A DNA stretch of 64,000 nucleotides from Advenella mandrilli (GCF_016595155.1 NZ_JAENGP010000002.1:248001-312000), one strand, 5' to 3'. Shown: positions 28,223 through 38,471, counted from the first letter of the stretch. Notes: a model not told the origin generated them from the sequence alone. Program-made: numbers and translations.

Positions 28223-29449
28223 TTAAACAGCCGTGCTTAATTGGCGTAAACTAGTTTCCAGGTTTTCAAGGGTTGCCTTGCAAAAAGGATGTTGCAGGGC
28301 GATCATTTTTTTCAGATTACGCATTTCCCTGCCTTGGTTGACCGTAATGGCACCAACCAGGATATCTTGCAAGAAACCGAAAAGAATAAATCCTTCGGGG
28401 GCGTTCATGTCACCGCGACAAATCCATTGGTCTGCGTTCATTTGACCGCAAAGCTGGATATTTAATCCACATTGGTCGGTCCAGAACCAGGGTGCTGAAA
28501 ACTCGGGGATTACCAGCCCAAGAATGGATTTGGCAACAGTAATAGCCTGATTCTGGGCATTTTCCCATGTTTCAGTGCGGGTAAATGTTTGTGTTTGCCC
28601 TTGCCAGCATGCGGTAACGTCTCCGGCTGCGTAAATATTCGGGTCGGAGGTTTGCCCGTGACTGTTAATTACAATGCCATTGTTAACCTGGATGCCGGCC
28701 TGGATGGCCAGATTAATATTGGGCTCAACGCCAATTCCGTAAACAATGGCATCTGCTTGCAGGCAAGTGCCGTTTTCCAGCGTCAGGGTAAAACTGTTGT
28801 CCTGGTTGATGCTGGCAGTGCGTAAAACGGTATTCATATGGAATTGAACACCGTTTTTTTGATGCCGTTCAAACAGGAACTGACTGAGAATGGGGGGAAC
28901 GCTTCTGCGCATGACACGGTTTCCGGTATCCACCAGATTGACTTGGCAACCCAGGTCAATGGCCGTGGATGCCAGCTCCAGGCCGATCACACCACCGCCA
29001 ATAATGGCAATGCGTTTTCCTGGCGATAGGGAAAGCCTGAGCATATCGGCATCGTCAATGGTCCGGAGTGTATGAACCCTGTCACCAAGCTCATCAAGCA
29101 TGGGGATATGTTTAACACTTGCGCCTGTCGTTAGCACTAGCTTGAAATAATCCAGTTTTTCGCCATTGGCCAACAGTACTTGGCGGGTTTGCGTATTGAT
29201 GCCGGTGACTTTTTCGTTGTTTCTGACTTCGATGTGTTTTTCAGCATAAAAGTCAGCACTAAAAATTTGGCAGTTGGCCGTATCGGGTGTTAACAGCCTT
29301 TCTTTTGAAAGAGGGGGCCTTTCATAGGGCAAATGAGGTTCGTCTCCTACCAGGATAATGCGTCCTGTGAAACCATCCTGGCGCAACTGTACTGCCACGG
29401 TTGCGCCTGCCTGGCCTGCTCCAATGATGATAATAGTTTCTTTATTCAT
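28223..29449 (-). CDS. hcaD: 3-phenylpropionate/cinnamate dioxygenase ferredoxin-NAD(+) reductase
   Basis: This is a 408-residue FAD/NAD oxidoreductase that passes electrons from NADH to the Rieske ferredoxin HcaC. The FAD motif is at the N-terminus (IIIIGAGQAGATVAVQLR), the family signature PHLPYERPPLSKERL is near residue 42, the NAD Rossmann motif (IAIIGGGVIGLELAS) is near residue 147, and the second FAD motif (NIYAAGDVTACW) near residue 271. It is the last gene of the leftward hca-mhpB operon, 20 bases after mhpB. Its sequence resembles reductases of several ring-hydroxylating dioxygenases; the symbol rests on the operon. Confidence 0.88.
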   Translation of the reverse strand: MNKETIIIIGAGQAGATVAVQLRQDGFTGRIILVGDEPHLPYERPPLSKERLLTPDTANCQIFSADFYAEKHIEVRNNEKVTGINTQTRQVLLANGEKLDYFKLVLTTGASVKHIPMLDELGDRVHTLRTIDDADMLRLSLSPGKRIAIIGGGVIGLELASTAIDLGCQVNLVDTGNRVMRRSVPPILSQFLFERHQKNGVQFHMNTVLRTASINQDNSFTLTLENGTCLQADAIVYGIGVEPNINLAIQAGIQVNNGIVINSHGQTSDPNIYAAGDVTACWQGQTQTFTRTETWENAQNQAITVAKSILGLVIPEFSAPWFWTDQCGLNIQLCGQMNADQWICRGDMNAPEGFILFGFLQDILVGAITVNQGREMRNLKKMIALQHPFCKATLENLETSLRQLSTAV

Positions 29450-29469
29450 TGAATTTTTCCAGGATTAAT

Positions 29470-30408
29470 TTAAATGGGTTGCGCTGTCATCATGCCCATG
29501 CCAGCAATCCATTCTTTGATGGGGTAATAATAGACAATCTCGGCATCGTAAGGACCAAATTCAGACAGGGCCGCGAATGCAGCCATCCAGGCCCGGACTT
29601 CCTGTCCGCCTTTGCCACCATCCCGCTGGATTTCTTCATTGGTGTAGGCGGCAATGCGCTTGAAATCGGCATTTTTGAATTGTTCCATCAAGGCCATGTC
29701 CCATTCAGGATTAAGGGGAATGGATGGCCCTTCGCCTTTGGCCAGTGCCTGGCCAGTGGCAACAACATTGGCCTGGCGCTTGTTCCTGGCTTCAGGGGTG
29801 GGGTTGCGTCCTGCTATCAGGAATTCTTCAACTTCTGGGGGAACCGAGCCCATTTGAGGCGTTGGAGGATCATGTGACAAGCCACCGGATCCGATAATTA
29901 AAATACGCTGATCGGATTTGGACAGATGCTTTCCAACTGCCTTGCCCAGATCAACTGCACGTTTGCAGCTTGGCAGGGGTTTTGCCGCGCCGTTAACAAA
30001 GATCGGGATAACAGGGTATTTGGTCAGGCTATTGCACAGAAGCATCAGGGGTTGGGTAAAGCCATGGTCTGCCTGCATGCGATAGGAATAGGCGACATCA
30101 ATGCCCTGATCCAGTACGTCCTGGGTTAAGGCCAGCGCCTTGTCTTCAGGAACGTTAAGCGGGCCTTTGCCAATATCCCAGTCACCGGCGGCCGATGCAC
30201 GAATGCCTATATTGAAAGCAGGCATTAAATCATAGAAAAAACCGTTGAAATGATCGGGAGCGAAAACGACGATCAGATCCGGATTGTATGCATCGACCTC
30301 GGCCGCAAGTTTGGCAAAAGCGGCACGTGCTTCCTTTTCGACCTTGTCACCAGGTGAGCAATGGTCCATCATTGGCGTGTGCGCCACACATATTAATTTT
30401 ACGGTCAT
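29470..30408 (-). CDS. mhpB: 2,3-dihydroxyphenylpropionate/2,3-dihydroxycinnamate 1,2-dioxygenase
   Basis: This is a class III (LigB-superfamily) extradiol dioxygenase that opens the ring of 2,3-dihydroxyphenylpropionate next to its hydroxyls. It has 312 residues (E. coli MhpB 314). The catalytic histidines fall at the same numbers as in E. coli: H115 (MQADHGFTQP) and H179 (GSGGLSHDPP). H10 (VAHTPMM) and H53 (APDHFNG) are candidate iron ligands. It sits between hcaB and hcaD, so dioxygenation, dehydrogenation and ring cleavage are encoded in one operon. Confidence 0.92.
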   Translation of the reverse strand: MTVKLICVAHTPMMDHCSPGDKVEKEARAAFAKLAAEVDAYNPDLIVVFAPDHFNGFFYDLMPAFNIGIRASAAGDWDIGKGPLNVPEDKALALTQDVLDQGIDVAYSYRMQADHGFTQPLMLLCNSLTKYPVIPIFVNGAAKPLPSCKRAVDLGKAVGKHLSKSDQRILIIGSGGLSHDPPTPQMGSVPPEVEEFLIAGRNPTPEARNKRQANVVATGQALAKGEGPSIPLNPEWDMALMEQFKNADFKRIAAYTNEEIQRDGGKGGQEVRAWMAAFAALSEFGPYDAEIVYYYPIKEWIAGMGMMTAQPI

Positions 30409-30475
30409 AAGGTATGTCCTTGAATGGCTATTATTAAAATAGCCATTCTTTAATTATTATTAAAACTTGAACTGT

Positions 30476-31288
30476 TTACAGGTTCATGCCACCGGCAGTA
30501 TTGCGGATGCCCCTGATGCCCAGACCCGCATCGGCATTAATCATGACACCGCTTAATGTACGGTTGTTTTCACGGGATGCCAATAAAACAAAAGGCCCGG
30601 TGAATTCACTGGCGTCAGGAAAAAACTGCAGCGGTAAAATGCTGGCAATGGCTTCAGGTGTGCGTGAATCCATGATTCGCAACTGGTCTTGTCCCAGGGA
30701 AGCAGGACCGCGCAAATCACTGGCCATGCCACATGGGCCAACGCCATTGACCCGCACTTTGGGTGCCAGTTCAAAAGCCAGCTGACGTATTAGCCCAACG
30801 GCGGCATGTTTGCTGGATGTATACAAAGGGCCCCCGCCTTCGGGGTAGAAGGCGGAGTTGGAGAGACTGAAGATAATGGAACCTTCTGATTTGATCAGTT
30901 CCTGGCTGGCCGCCTTGGCACCCAGCAAGTAGCCTTTTACATTGATTGAAAACAGTTCATTGAAGCCGGTATCTAGTTGTTCGGCTGACAGGCTCATTAG
31001 GCTGGCGCCATGATCCCAGACGGCAGCATTACCAATAAAACAATCCAGTTTTCCAAATTTCTTGACGGTTTCCTGAACGGCAAGCTGGTTGTCTTCGTAA
31101 TTGGCCACGTCGCCTTGCACCACAACGATGTCATTGCCGTAACGCTCTTTCAGCAACTCAACTTTTGACGCAGAGCGTTGCAAGACACCGATATTGGCAC
31201 CTTCATTCAGGAAGCGTTCCACCAGGGCCAGGCCCAAGCCCGATCCGCCACCGGTAATCAGAACCGTTTGGTCTTGTAACCAGCTCAT
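30476..31288 (-). CDS. hcaB: cis-dihydrodiol dehydrogenase of the phenylpropionate/cinnamate pathway
   Basis: This short-chain dehydrogenase oxidises the arene cis-dihydrodiol to the catechol with NAD+. It has 270 residues. The cofactor loop [11 protein letters not shown] is at residues 12-22, NAAVWD near residue 88, and the catalytic triad is S142, Y156 and K160 ([10 protein letters not shown]). The gene overlaps hcaC by four bases. The order hcaE-F-C-B matches E. coli. Confidence 0.9.
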   Translation of the reverse strand: MSWLQDQTVLITGGGSGLGLALVERFLNEGANIGVLQRSASKVELLKERYGNDIVVVQGDVANYEDNQLAVQETVKKFGKLDCFIGNAAVWDHGASLMSLSAEQLDTGFNELFSINVKGYLLGAKAASQELIKSEGSIIFSLSNSAFYPEGGGPLYTSSKHAAVGLIRQLAFELAPKVRVNGVGPCGMASDLRGPASLGQDQLRIMDSRTPEAIASILPLQFFPDASEFTGPFVLLASRENNRTLSGVMINADAGLGIRGIRNTAGGMNL

Positions 31289-31608
31289 TGTTGTTGCTCC
31301 TTAAGAAGGACATAGATGGAATCATTTTCAACCACAACCGGATGGGTGGCGATAGGATCGGTTGCCGGCAGGCATAAAGGCTTGCCGGTTTTGACGCAAA
31401 ACAGGGCGGAATGTAATGGACATTCCACCTTGCCATCCTCTTCAATATAGCCTTCGGACATGGACGCGTTGCCATGACTGCATTTGTCATTCATGGCATG
31501 AAATGAGCCGCCAATATTAAATACGGCGATCGCTTCGGGCTGACAGTCCACCTTGATAGCTTCACCTTCGGGCAAGTCATTTTTTGAGCAAACAAAAATC
31601 TTTTCCAT
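31285..31608 (-). CDS. hcaC: Rieske-type ferredoxin of the phenylpropionate dioxygenase
   Basis: This is a 107-residue soluble [2Fe-2S] Rieske ferredoxin that carries electrons from HcaD to the terminal oxygenase HcaEF. Cluster ligands are C43 and H45 (CSHGNASM), and C63 and H66 (CPLHSALF). It lies two bases downstream of hcaF and overlaps hcaB by four bases, which indicates tight co-translation. Confidence 0.92.
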   Translation of the reverse strand: MEKIFVCSKNDLPEGEAIKVDCQPEAIAVFNIGGSFHAMNDKCSHGNASMSEGYIEEDGKVECPLHSALFCVKTGKPLCLPATDPIATHPVVVENDSIYVLLKEQQQ

Positions 31609-31610
31609 GA

Positions 31611-32144
31611 CTAGAACAGTATGCTTAGGTTATGAGAGGTAATAACAACCTGATCAAGGATAATTTCCCGATGGGCAATTTCCCAACCCATGTCATTGTT
31701 TCCGGTTCGACGAATACGATCGTTGCGCATGCCGACATAGAAGGTTTCATCTTTCTCTTTTTGTGAACGATAAAGCAAGTAGTTCACACGAATATCGTAT
31801 TCATCTTCCTGTTCGGTAGGAGATATTTGGATATTGTTGACGAAGTGACGGGTACGGGAAGGGGGCTCTTCGGCCCAGGCCATACCTGTTTCAAGTCGGG
31901 CAATCCGTTTCTCAAGCTGGAATTTGCTATCGTTGAAAATCCAGGTGGTAGGCGGTTGTACACAGCGGCGGCGATCCCTGGTTTGGGCGTTTACTGCCGT
32001 GCGCATGGTGTAGTGGATATCTTCTGCGATCAGGGTGAGCCAGTCACGGAATTGCCAGTCATCCAGCTTTTGAGCTTCATAAAACAGGAATTGGCTGATT
32101 TCATGGTGTAATTCCATGGAAACGGGCGTGATAACTTGTGTCAT
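31611..32144 (-). CDS. hcaF: 3-phenylpropionate/cinnamate dioxygenase, small (beta) subunit
   Basis: This is the 177-residue structural small subunit of the ring-hydroxylating dioxygenase, with the SnoaL-like fold of the family. Segments such as ISQFLFYEAQKLDDWQFRDW and HYTMRTAV near the N-terminus and the RTRHFVNNIQIS segment in the middle are typical. Its start codon shares one base with the hcaE stop (TAATG), so it is translationally coupled to the large subunit. Confidence 0.92.
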   Translation of the reverse strand: MTQVITPVSMELHHEISQFLFYEAQKLDDWQFRDWLTLIAEDIHYTMRTAVNAQTRDRRRCVQPPTTWIFNDSKFQLEKRIARLETGMAWAEEPPSRTRHFVNNIQISPTEQEDEYDIRVNYLLYRSQKEKDETFYVGMRNDRIRRTGNNDMGWEIAHREIILDQVVITSHNLSILF

Positions 32145-33517
32145 TATGCAGTCTCCTTGCTGTTTTCAACCAGGGTCTTCTGATAAGCATCGGTTTTGGC
32201 TTTGGCCTCTTGCCAGGTTTGGCTGCTTAACAAATTTGCCCAATGCTGATAGAAGCCACGAGCGGCCGTTTCCGAGAAAATATAGTTGGTAATTCCCGGG
32301 ACGCCATCATCACGGATTTTTTCATTGCCCATACCCATTTCCATGCACAGTTGACTGTTGCGTGCACGGTGGCCACGCAGAATTTTCTGGATTTCAACCC
32401 AGTTTTCAGAGTCGTCCTGTTCAAGAAAACCGGCAGGACCGAATGCACGGGTAGCACTTCGTTCAAAGGCGGCCTTGACTTCTTCAGGGGCATTTTTATC
32501 GGTAATACAGAATGCCCAGACTTCAACCTGGTTGGGGCCACGGGGATGCCATACACGTAGCGTGGCTGTGCCGTTTAACCATGACAGGGTGGGGAACAGG
32601 GTGTTGTGACCCGCCAGGCGAAGTGCCCGGATTTCGCCAAGGCGCTCAAGGGCTTCGGGATAAGTTTCGCGATAATAATCGGATACTTCACCATCGACCC
32701 AAACGTTGGCATCAGGTTTTTCGGTAAAGAAAAAACCGCTACCGTGACCATCCTGTCCAAATTGCAGGGCGTCTTTTGCCGTTTCCCATACAGGGCGGGC
32801 TGTTTGGCCCGAGCCCAGTGCTTTTTGCTCGTCTTCGGGTTTGGCGCCTAGCACTTGTACCGCTGAGGCATGTGAGAACAGGGCGTGGTACTGGTCGCTG
32901 GCGAATTGTTCGGCGGCAAATTTCCAATTGCAGTCGATCGTCCATTTATGGATGCCGCCAACAATTTCGGTGCCACCTTCACGACGGTCAAGAACACCAT
33001 CAAGATACCAGGCCATATCGCCCATATATTCTTCAAGGTTGACTGCGTTTTCGTCCCAGGTGCCGAAGATGAGGCCTTTATAAGAGGCAACTTTGGTGAC
33101 CTCTTGCAGGCCCCATTTTGATTTGCATAAACCTTGCGGGTAGGCGCGCGGCTCAAGCGGAACCTCGATCAGGTCACCGTTGGTGGCATAAGACCAGCCA
33201 TGATAGGGACAGGTGAAGGCTTTGGTATTGCCCGAGTCGGCATAACTGACTCGCATGGAACGGTGACGGCATTGATTTAAGAATGCTTTCACGGTACCAT
33301 CTTTTTGACGAACAACAACAATGGGGTCTTCACCCATGTAAGTATTAAAAAAATCTCCTGCTTTTGGAATTTGGCTTTCATGCGCAAGAAACAGCCAGCA
33401 GCGCCCGAAGATTCTTTCCAGTTCAAGTTCATATATTTCAGGGTCAGTATAAATCGAAGGAGTCACTTGCCCATTTTTGGAATCTATTAAAGCTTGAATG
33501 TCTATGGTTTTATTCAT
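32144..33517 (-). CDS. hcaE: 3-phenylpropionate/cinnamate dioxygenase, large (alpha) subunit
   Basis: This is the catalytic subunit that adds both atoms of O2 to the aromatic ring to give a cis-diol. It has 457 residues. The Rieske cluster ligands are C83, H85, C103 and H106 (CRHRSM ... CPYHGW). The mononuclear iron site includes H211 and H216, with the bridging D208 ([10 protein letters not shown]). It is the first gene of the leftward operon, divergent from hcaR. The pairing with mhpB-type ring cleavage and mhpC-D-F-E makes a phenylpropionate or cinnamate substrate most likely; biphenyl- or benzoate-type substrates cannot be excluded by reading alone. Confidence 0.92.
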   Translation of the reverse strand: MNKTIDIQALIDSKNGQVTPSIYTDPEIYELELERIFGRCWLFLAHESQIPKAGDFFNTYMGEDPIVVVRQKDGTVKAFLNQCRHRSMRVSYADSGNTKAFTCPYHGWSYATNGDLIEVPLEPRAYPQGLCKSKWGLQEVTKVASYKGLIFGTWDENAVNLEEYMGDMAWYLDGVLDRREGGTEIVGGIHKWTIDCNWKFAAEQFASDQYHALFSHASAVQVLGAKPEDEQKALGSGQTARPVWETAKDALQFGQDGHGSGFFFTEKPDANVWVDGEVSDYYRETYPEALERLGEIRALRLAGHNTLFPTLSWLNGTATLRVWHPRGPNQVEVWAFCITDKNAPEEVKAAFERSATRAFGPAGFLEQDDSENWVEIQKILRGHRARNSQLCMEMGMGNEKIRDDGVPGITNYIFSETAARGFYQHWANLLSSQTWQEAKAKTDAYQKTLVENSKETA

Positions 33518-33560
33518 TAACGATAGCCTCCTGTAGTCGTCTTTAGGATCATTCTTTTGT

Positions 33561-33600
33561 GTGGTAACAACCGATATGATCGTTGCAGTTGTAACAACTG
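33561..33600. promoter_or_regulatory. Candidate HcaR binding sites in the divergent hcaE-hcaR region
   Basis: GTGGTAACAAC (33561-33571) and GTTGTAACAAC (within 33588-33598) are near-identical and spaced exactly 27 bases start to start. The second is part of the perfect palindrome CAGTTGTAACAACTG (33586-33600). Such paired half-sites upstream of a LysR gene are typical of recognition and activation sites. Function is inferred. Confidence 0.55.
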
Positions 33601-33654
33601 TGAAATACTTTTTTTATTTGAATTAATATTTAAAAAAGATTACTGGAGGGTGAT

Positions 33655-34554
33655 TTGGAACTTAGACACATACGGTATTTCATTGCTGTCGCCGAAGAAT
33701 TGAATTTCACCAGGGCGGCTGAAAAGCTGTTTACTGCCCAGCCTTCACTGAGTCAGCAGATCCGTGATTTGGAGAATGAAATAGGCGTTAAATTGTTTAG
33801 CAGAACGAAACGTAAAGTAGAACTGACCAAAGCCGGAGAAGTCTTTCTCAAGGAGGCCAGGCTGGTATTGCAGCAGGCCAATCTTGCCATCCAGGTAACC
33901 CGGGATTCGGTCAGGAAATCTAACAGGAAAATAAAAATAGGATTTGTACCTTCGGCTGAAGTAAAAATCTTCCCGAAAATTATGCCTTTTATCAGGCAGA
34001 AAATGCCGTCCCTGAATGTTGAGTTGAAAAGTATTAATACAATTGAACAGGAAGAGGCCTTGCTTAAGGGGGATCTTGATGTTGCTTTTTTGAGACAAAC
34101 AGTAGAGGGATTTAAAAATAATCTGATATATCAGGAGGAGCTGGTGTTGGTGATGTCAGTTGAGCATCCCCTGGCTCGGGAAAATGAAATCCCCGTAAAC
34201 TTGTTACAGGATCAAAATATTATTGTTACTGACCCTAATTTTTCTGGGGCGCTGGGTATATTGACCAATCAATACCTTGAAGAAAACAATATCAAATACA
34301 AGAAAATCCAGAATGCATCCAATATGTTGCTCACCCTGAATCTGGTTTCGATGGGTATGGGGGTTGCCATATTACCGGATTATGTCATTACATTGCTTAA
34401 TCCTTCAATTTGTTTCAGGAAAATAGTGAGTCCTACGCCACCCAATATCAATTTATACATGTCATGGCATGACCACTGCGAGATGGAAGAATTTCAGTAT
34501 TTTCTGTCTTTGATGGAACAGAATTTCAGGGTTTCCTGTTGCGGCAATGAATAA
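33655..34554 (+). CDS. hcaR: LysR-family regulator of the phenylpropionate pathway
   Basis: This is a 299-residue LysR activator: winged helix-turn-helix at residues 1-60 (FTRAAEKLFTAQPSLSQQIR), effector-binding domain from about residue 90. It starts with TTG at 33655, supported by GGAGGG seven bases upstream; no suitable ATG exists. It is divergent from hcaE, the same arrangement as hcaR/hcaE in E. coli, so activation of both the hca and mhp genes by phenylpropionate or cinnamate is inferred. Confidence 0.85.
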   Translation: MELRHIRYFIAVAEELNFTRAAEKLFTAQPSLSQQIRDLENEIGVKLFSRTKRKVELTKAGEVFLKEARLVLQQANLAIQVTRDSVRKSNRKIKIGFVPSAEVKIFPKIMPFIRQKMPSLNVELKSINTIEQEEALLKGDLDVAFLRQTVEGFKNNLIYQEELVLVMSVEHPLARENEIPVNLLQDQNIIVTDPNFSGALGILTNQYLEENNIKYKKIQNASNMLLTLNLVSMGMGVAILPDYVITLLNPSICFRKIVSPTPPNINLYMSWHDHCEMEEFQYFLSLMEQNFRVSCCGNE

Positions 34555-34675
34555 AAAAAATTGAATTAGATTTTTATCCTATCAATAACTACAAAATAAA
34601 TATTGGATTAAATGAATGTTTTTTAACATGCTTGATACTTAAGATATTGTTAATCATCTATTGGAGATAAAGTCA

Positions 34676-35593
34676 GTGAGTCGTTCATCCAGCACTTTGG
34701 AAAATAATCATAAGAATAATGCCCAGCCAGAACTGCGTTCTTTATGGTCTGCCGTGGCCGATGGCAGTGTCCGTTTGCATTATATCGACGTAAAAGGGGT
34801 CAAAACCCGTGTCCTTGAGGCCGGAGAAGGGCCCGAAACATTATTTTTACTACATGGTATTTCAGGTCATCTGGAAGCCTATATGCGTAATATCCTGCCG
34901 CATGCAAAACATTTTCGTGTGTTGGCCATTGATATGCTGGGACACGGTTTTACCGATAAGCCCAAATGCAATTATGAGGTCATCGATTATGTAGAACATC
35001 TGCGTGATTTGATGGATGTGCTGGGGCTGGAAAAAATTCATTTTTCTGGCGAGTCTCTGGGCGGTTGGGTCAGTGCCCGTTTTGCGGCAAAATACCCCGA
35101 ACGGGTCAAACGGCTTGTTCTTAACACCTGTGGCGGGATGATTGCAGACCCCAAAGTGATGGAACGTTTACGTACCCTTAGCTTGAATGCAGTCAGAAAC
35201 CCAGACCGGGAAGCTACCCGCAAACGCCTTGAGTTCCTGATGGCGGACCCTTCAATTGTTACCGAAGATCTGGTTGAAGCCAGATATGCCACTTATCGTT
35301 CTCCGGGCATGCTTGAAGCCATTGAAAGCATTATGTGCTTGCAGGATATGGATGTCCGCTTGCGTAACCTGCTAACTCCCGAAGAACTGGCCAAAATCGA
35401 AGCCGAAACACTGGTGCTTTGGACCAGCCATGATCCTACCGCTGCAGTCAGCGTGGGTGAAAAGCTGCATTCGCTGGTCTCAAACAGCTGTTTGGCCGTG
35501 ATGGAAAACTGCGGTCACTGGCCACAATACGAAGACCCTGAAACGTTTAATGCATTACATATTGATTTCCTGTTAAATGGTCATAAAGACTAA
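34676..35593 (+). CDS. mhpC: 2-hydroxy-6-oxonona-2,4-dienedioate hydrolase
   Basis: This alpha/beta-hydrolase cleaves the carbon-carbon bond of the ring-opened product, releasing succinate (or fumarate) and 2-hydroxypenta-2,4-dienoate. GGAG at 34663-34666 fits the GTG at 34676, giving 305 residues; a TTG at 34661 would overlap that ribosome site. The catalytic triad is visible as S127 (SGESLGG), D253 (SHDPTAAV) and H281 (NCGHWPQYEDPE), with the oxyanion segment LLHGISGHLEAY. It is the first of four downstream-pathway genes following hcaR. Confidence 0.88.
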   Translation: MSRSSSTLENNHKNNAQPELRSLWSAVADGSVRLHYIDVKGVKTRVLEAGEGPETLFLLHGISGHLEAYMRNILPHAKHFRVLAIDMLGHGFTDKPKCNYEVIDYVEHLRDLMDVLGLEKIHFSGESLGGWVSARFAAKYPERVKRLVLNTCGGMIADPKVMERLRTLSLNAVRNPDREATRKRLEFLMADPSIVTEDLVEARYATYRSPGMLEAIESIMCLQDMDVRLRNLLTPEELAKIEAETLVLWTSHDPTAAVSVGEKLHSLVSNSCLAVMENCGHWPQYEDPETFNALHIDFLLNGHKD

Positions 35594-35608
35594 GGAAACA
35601 CATTAATT

Positions 35609-36397
35609 ATGAATGATCAATTGTTAAGTATAGAAAGTGCCGCCGCGCTTTTGCGTGAGGCACAGCAATCGGGCAAACCGGTAGCGCCTATTAAAGACCG
35701 TCTCAGGCAGGCCGATATACAAACGGCTTATGCCATTCAAGAGCAAAATACGCAATATGCATTGAGTCAGGGCCGCCGTTTGGTAGGCCGGAAAATCGGA
35801 CTGACTTCGCCCGTTGTGCAGGCACAGTTGGGGGTGGATCAACCCGATTTTGGTATGTTGTTTGCAGATATGGCGGTTGGAGAAAATACCCCCGTACAGT
35901 TGTCCGGTCTTATCCAGCCCAAGGTTGAAGCCGAAATCGCACTGGTTATTGGTAAAGACCTGAACCATGAACGGCATACGTATGCGGATATTATCGGTGC
36001 AACCGAATATGCGCTGGCAGCCATTGAAATTGTGGATAGCCGTATTGTCGACTGGAAAATCAGTATTACGGATACCGTGGCAGATAATGCGTCCAGTGCC
36101 CTGTTTGTATTGGGCAGTCAGCCCGTTTTGCTTAAAGATTTTTCCCTGACTGAATGCGACATGTCCATGATGCACAATAACGTGCAGGTATCGGTCGGAA
36201 AAGGGGCTGCGTGTCTGGGCAATCCATTGAATGCGGCTGTCTGGCTGGCGGATGTCATGGTGCAATGTGGGCGTCCCTTGACGGCTGGCAGCATTATCCT
36301 GACGGGTGCACTGGGGCCAATGGTGGCCGTGTCATCGGCTGGCACTTACAGCGTTAGCATTGACGGGCTCGGTACGGTTAACACCGTGTTTGAATAA
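35609..36397 (+). CDS. mhpD: 2-keto-4-pentenoate hydratase
   Basis: This enzyme adds water to 2-hydroxypenta-2,4-dienoate to give 4-hydroxy-2-oxovalerate, using a divalent metal. It has 262 residues. Recognisable stretches are [32 protein letters not shown], and the metal-binding region [15 protein letters not shown] near residue 105, followed by [14 protein letters not shown]. It is 15 bases downstream of mhpC, in the order mhpC-D-F-E known from E. coli. Confidence 0.93.
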   Translation: MNDQLLSIESAAALLREAQQSGKPVAPIKDRLRQADIQTAYAIQEQNTQYALSQGRRLVGRKIGLTSPVVQAQLGVDQPDFGMLFADMAVGENTPVQLSGLIQPKVEAEIALVIGKDLNHERHTYADIIGATEYALAAIEIVDSRIVDWKISITDTVADNASSALFVLGSQPVLLKDFSLTECDMSMMHNNVQVSVGKGAACLGNPLNAAVWLADVMVQCGRPLTAGSIILTGALGPMVAVSSAGTYSVSIDGLGTVNTVFE

Positions 36398-36422
36398 TAA
36401 ATTGCTTTTCTTAAAAAATACG

Positions 36423-37322
36423 ATGAAAAAAATTAAATGTGCAATTATCGGCCCGGGTAATATTGGAACCGATTTACTTTATAAATTGCAACGCAGTAAT
36501 TGTCTGGAACCGGTCTGGATGGTGGGTATTGATCCTGATTCTGCCGGTTTGTCCCGTGCCCGTGAGCTTGGCCTGAAAACTTCTTCCGAAGGGGTAGATG
36601 GCCTGTTGCCGCATGTCAAAAAAGACAACATCCAGATTGCCTTTGATGCCACTTCCGCTTACGTTCATGCGGAAAACAGTCGCAAGCTTAACGAACTGGG
36701 TGTCCTGATGATTGACCTGACACCCGCGGCAATTGGGCCCTTTTGTGTGCCGCCGGTTAACCTGGATGACTGTCTGAAGCAGGGGGCCATGAATGTGAAT
36801 ATGGTTACTTGCGGTGGCCAGGCCACGATTCCCATGATTGCGGCGGTTTCCCGGGTGCAAGAACTTGAATACGGGGAAATCATTGCAACGGTATCCAGCC
36901 GTTCGGTAGGGCCTGGTACGCGTAAAAATATTGATGAATTCACCAGGACCACGGCAAGTGCGGTTGAAAAAGTGGGCAAGGCCAAAAAAGGCAAGGCCAT
37001 TATCATTATCAACCCGGCCGAACCACCATTAATGATGCGTGATACGGTGCATTGTCTGGTGGTTGGAGAACCCGACCGTGAAGCCATTACGGCTTCCGTA
37101 CAGGAAATGATCCGGGAAGTACAAAAATATGTACCGGGTTATAAGCTGGTCAATGGACCGGTTTTTGACGGAAACCGGGTATCCATGTTTATGGAAGTGG
37201 AAGGCCTGGGTGATTTCTTGCCAAAGTATGCCGGAAACCTGGACATCATGACCGCTGCAGCAACCCGGACAGCTGAAATGTTTGCTGAAAATGTATTGGC
37301 AAATACGGCTGTAGCGCAATAA
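36423..37322 (+). CDS. mhpF: Acetaldehyde dehydrogenase (acylating)
   Basis: This enzyme converts acetaldehyde, channelled from the aldolase MhpE, to acetyl-CoA with NAD+ and CoA. From ATG 36423 ([20 protein letters not shown]) it has 299 residues, slightly shorter than E. coli MhpF. The Rossmann loop is at residues 10-16, and the catalytic cysteine is C130 ([10 protein letters not shown]), matching the family. No strong ribosome site precedes it, so coupling to mhpD translation is likely. It pairs with mhpE in a bifunctional complex. Confidence 0.93.
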   Translation: MKKIKCAIIGPGNIGTDLLYKLQRSNCLEPVWMVGIDPDSAGLSRARELGLKTSSEGVDGLLPHVKKDNIQIAFDATSAYVHAENSRKLNELGVLMIDLTPAAIGPFCVPPVNLDDCLKQGAMNVNMVTCGGQATIPMIAAVSRVQELEYGEIIATVSSRSVGPGTRKNIDEFTRTTASAVEKVGKAKKGKAIIIINPAEPPLMMRDTVHCLVVGEPDREAITASVQEMIREVQKYVPGYKLVNGPVFDGNRVSMFMEVEGLGDFLPKYAGNLDIMTAAATRTAEMFAENVLANTAVAQ

Positions 37323-37339
37323 TAAAGGATTAAATAAAA

Positions 37340-38362
37340 ATGGTCGACATGAACAAAATCAAGATTCACGACATGACGCTGCGTGACGGGATGCATCCCA
37401 AGCGTCATCAGATGTCTTTAGAACAGATGAAATCCATTGCCTGCGCGCTTGATGAGGCAGGTGTGCCTCTTATTGAGGTCACTCATGGTGATGGTTTGGG
37501 AGGCAGCTCTGTCAATTATGGTTTTCCGGCCCATAGCGATGAAGAATATCTGTCAACTGTCATACCCTTGATGAAACAGGCAAAAATTTCAGCCTTGCTG
37601 TTACCCGGCATTGGTACGGTTGATGACTTGAAAATGGCATGTGAAAAAGGGGTCTCAACCATTCGCGTGGCCACGCATTGTACCGAGGCGGATGTCTCTG
37701 AACAACATATTGGCTTTGCCCGAAAAATGGGTTTGGATACGGTAGGGTTTCTCATGATGGCTCATATGGCCACGCCTGAAAAACTGCTGGAACAGGCCAG
37801 GCTCATGGAATCCTATGGAGCCAACTGTATTTATGCGACTGATTCGGCCGGCTATATGTTGCCGGAAGATGTCGCTGCCCGGGTTGCCGCGTTAAGGGAT
37901 GGTTTAAGGCCGGAAACAGAATTGGGCTTTCATGGGCACCATAATATGGCCATGGGGGTCGCCAACTCGGTGGCTGCCATCAAGGCAGGTGCCAACCGGA
38001 TTGATGCCGCTTCGGCTGGGTTGGGGGCTGGGGCTGGAAATACACCACTTGAGGTTCTGGTTGCCGTCTTGAACCGGATGGAAATTCCTACGGGTATCGA
38101 TCTGTTCAAGGCACAGGATGTGGCCGAAGATTTGGTCACGCCCATTATGGATCAACCCATTCGGGTGGACCGGGATGCACTGACGCTGGGTTATGCGGGT
38201 GTTTATTCATCCTTTCTGCTGTTTGCCAAACGGGCAGAAAAGAAATACGGTGTTTCTGCACGTGATATTCTGGTTGAACTTGGCCGCAGGGGCACGGTTG
38301 GCGGTCAGGAAGACATGATCGAGGATTTGGCCCTGACCATGGCAAATAACAGGGTGAAATAA
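37340..38362 (+). CDS. mhpE: 4-hydroxy-2-oxovalerate aldolase
   Basis: This class II aldolase cleaves 4-hydroxy-2-oxovalerate to pyruvate and acetaldehyde; the aldehyde is passed to MhpF. It has 340 residues. The N-terminal [15 protein letters not shown] carries the metal-binding Asp and catalytic residues; the [15 protein letters not shown] segment near residue 197 supplies the metal-binding histidines. The C-terminal helical communication domain is complete. AAGGA precedes ATG 37340. It is the last gene of the rightward operon, closed by a strong terminator. Confidence 0.94.
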   Translation: MVDMNKIKIHDMTLRDGMHPKRHQMSLEQMKSIACALDEAGVPLIEVTHGDGLGGSSVNYGFPAHSDEEYLSTVIPLMKQAKISALLLPGIGTVDDLKMACEKGVSTIRVATHCTEADVSEQHIGFARKMGLDTVGFLMMAHMATPEKLLEQARLMESYGANCIYATDSAGYMLPEDVAARVAALRDGLRPETELGFHGHHNMAMGVANSVAAIKAGANRIDAASAGLGAGAGNTPLEVLVAVLNRMEIPTGIDLFKAQDVAEDLVTPIMDQPIRVDRDALTLGYAGVYSSFLLFAKRAEKKYGVSARDILVELGRRGTVGGQEDMIEDLALTMANNRVK

Positions 38363-38428
38363 AAAAACGGTATCGGGTTCTTTTTGAGCTCAAGCGTCAC
38401 ACCATTGTCTCTTTGGTAAAATGGAATG

Positions 38429-38471
38429 ACACCCCAAGCCCGGAACGATATCCGGGTTTGGGGTGTTTTTT
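38429..38471 (+). terminator. Strong terminator after mhpE
   Basis: A 16-pair stem, 38429-38444 with 38451-38466 (ACACCCCAAGCCCGGA with its partner, one G-U pair), has a six-base loop and is followed by a T tract to 38471. It is convergent with the SDR gene 230 bases on. Confidence 0.92.

Noticed and set aside
29449-29877. A 142-codon plus-strand frame opposite mhpB
   Set aside because: Antisense to mhpB, whose catalytic histidines are intact; no ribosome site.
35624-36265. A 213-codon minus-strand frame opposite mhpD
   Set aside because: It is wholly antisense to a recognised enzyme gene; no domain pattern or start signal.
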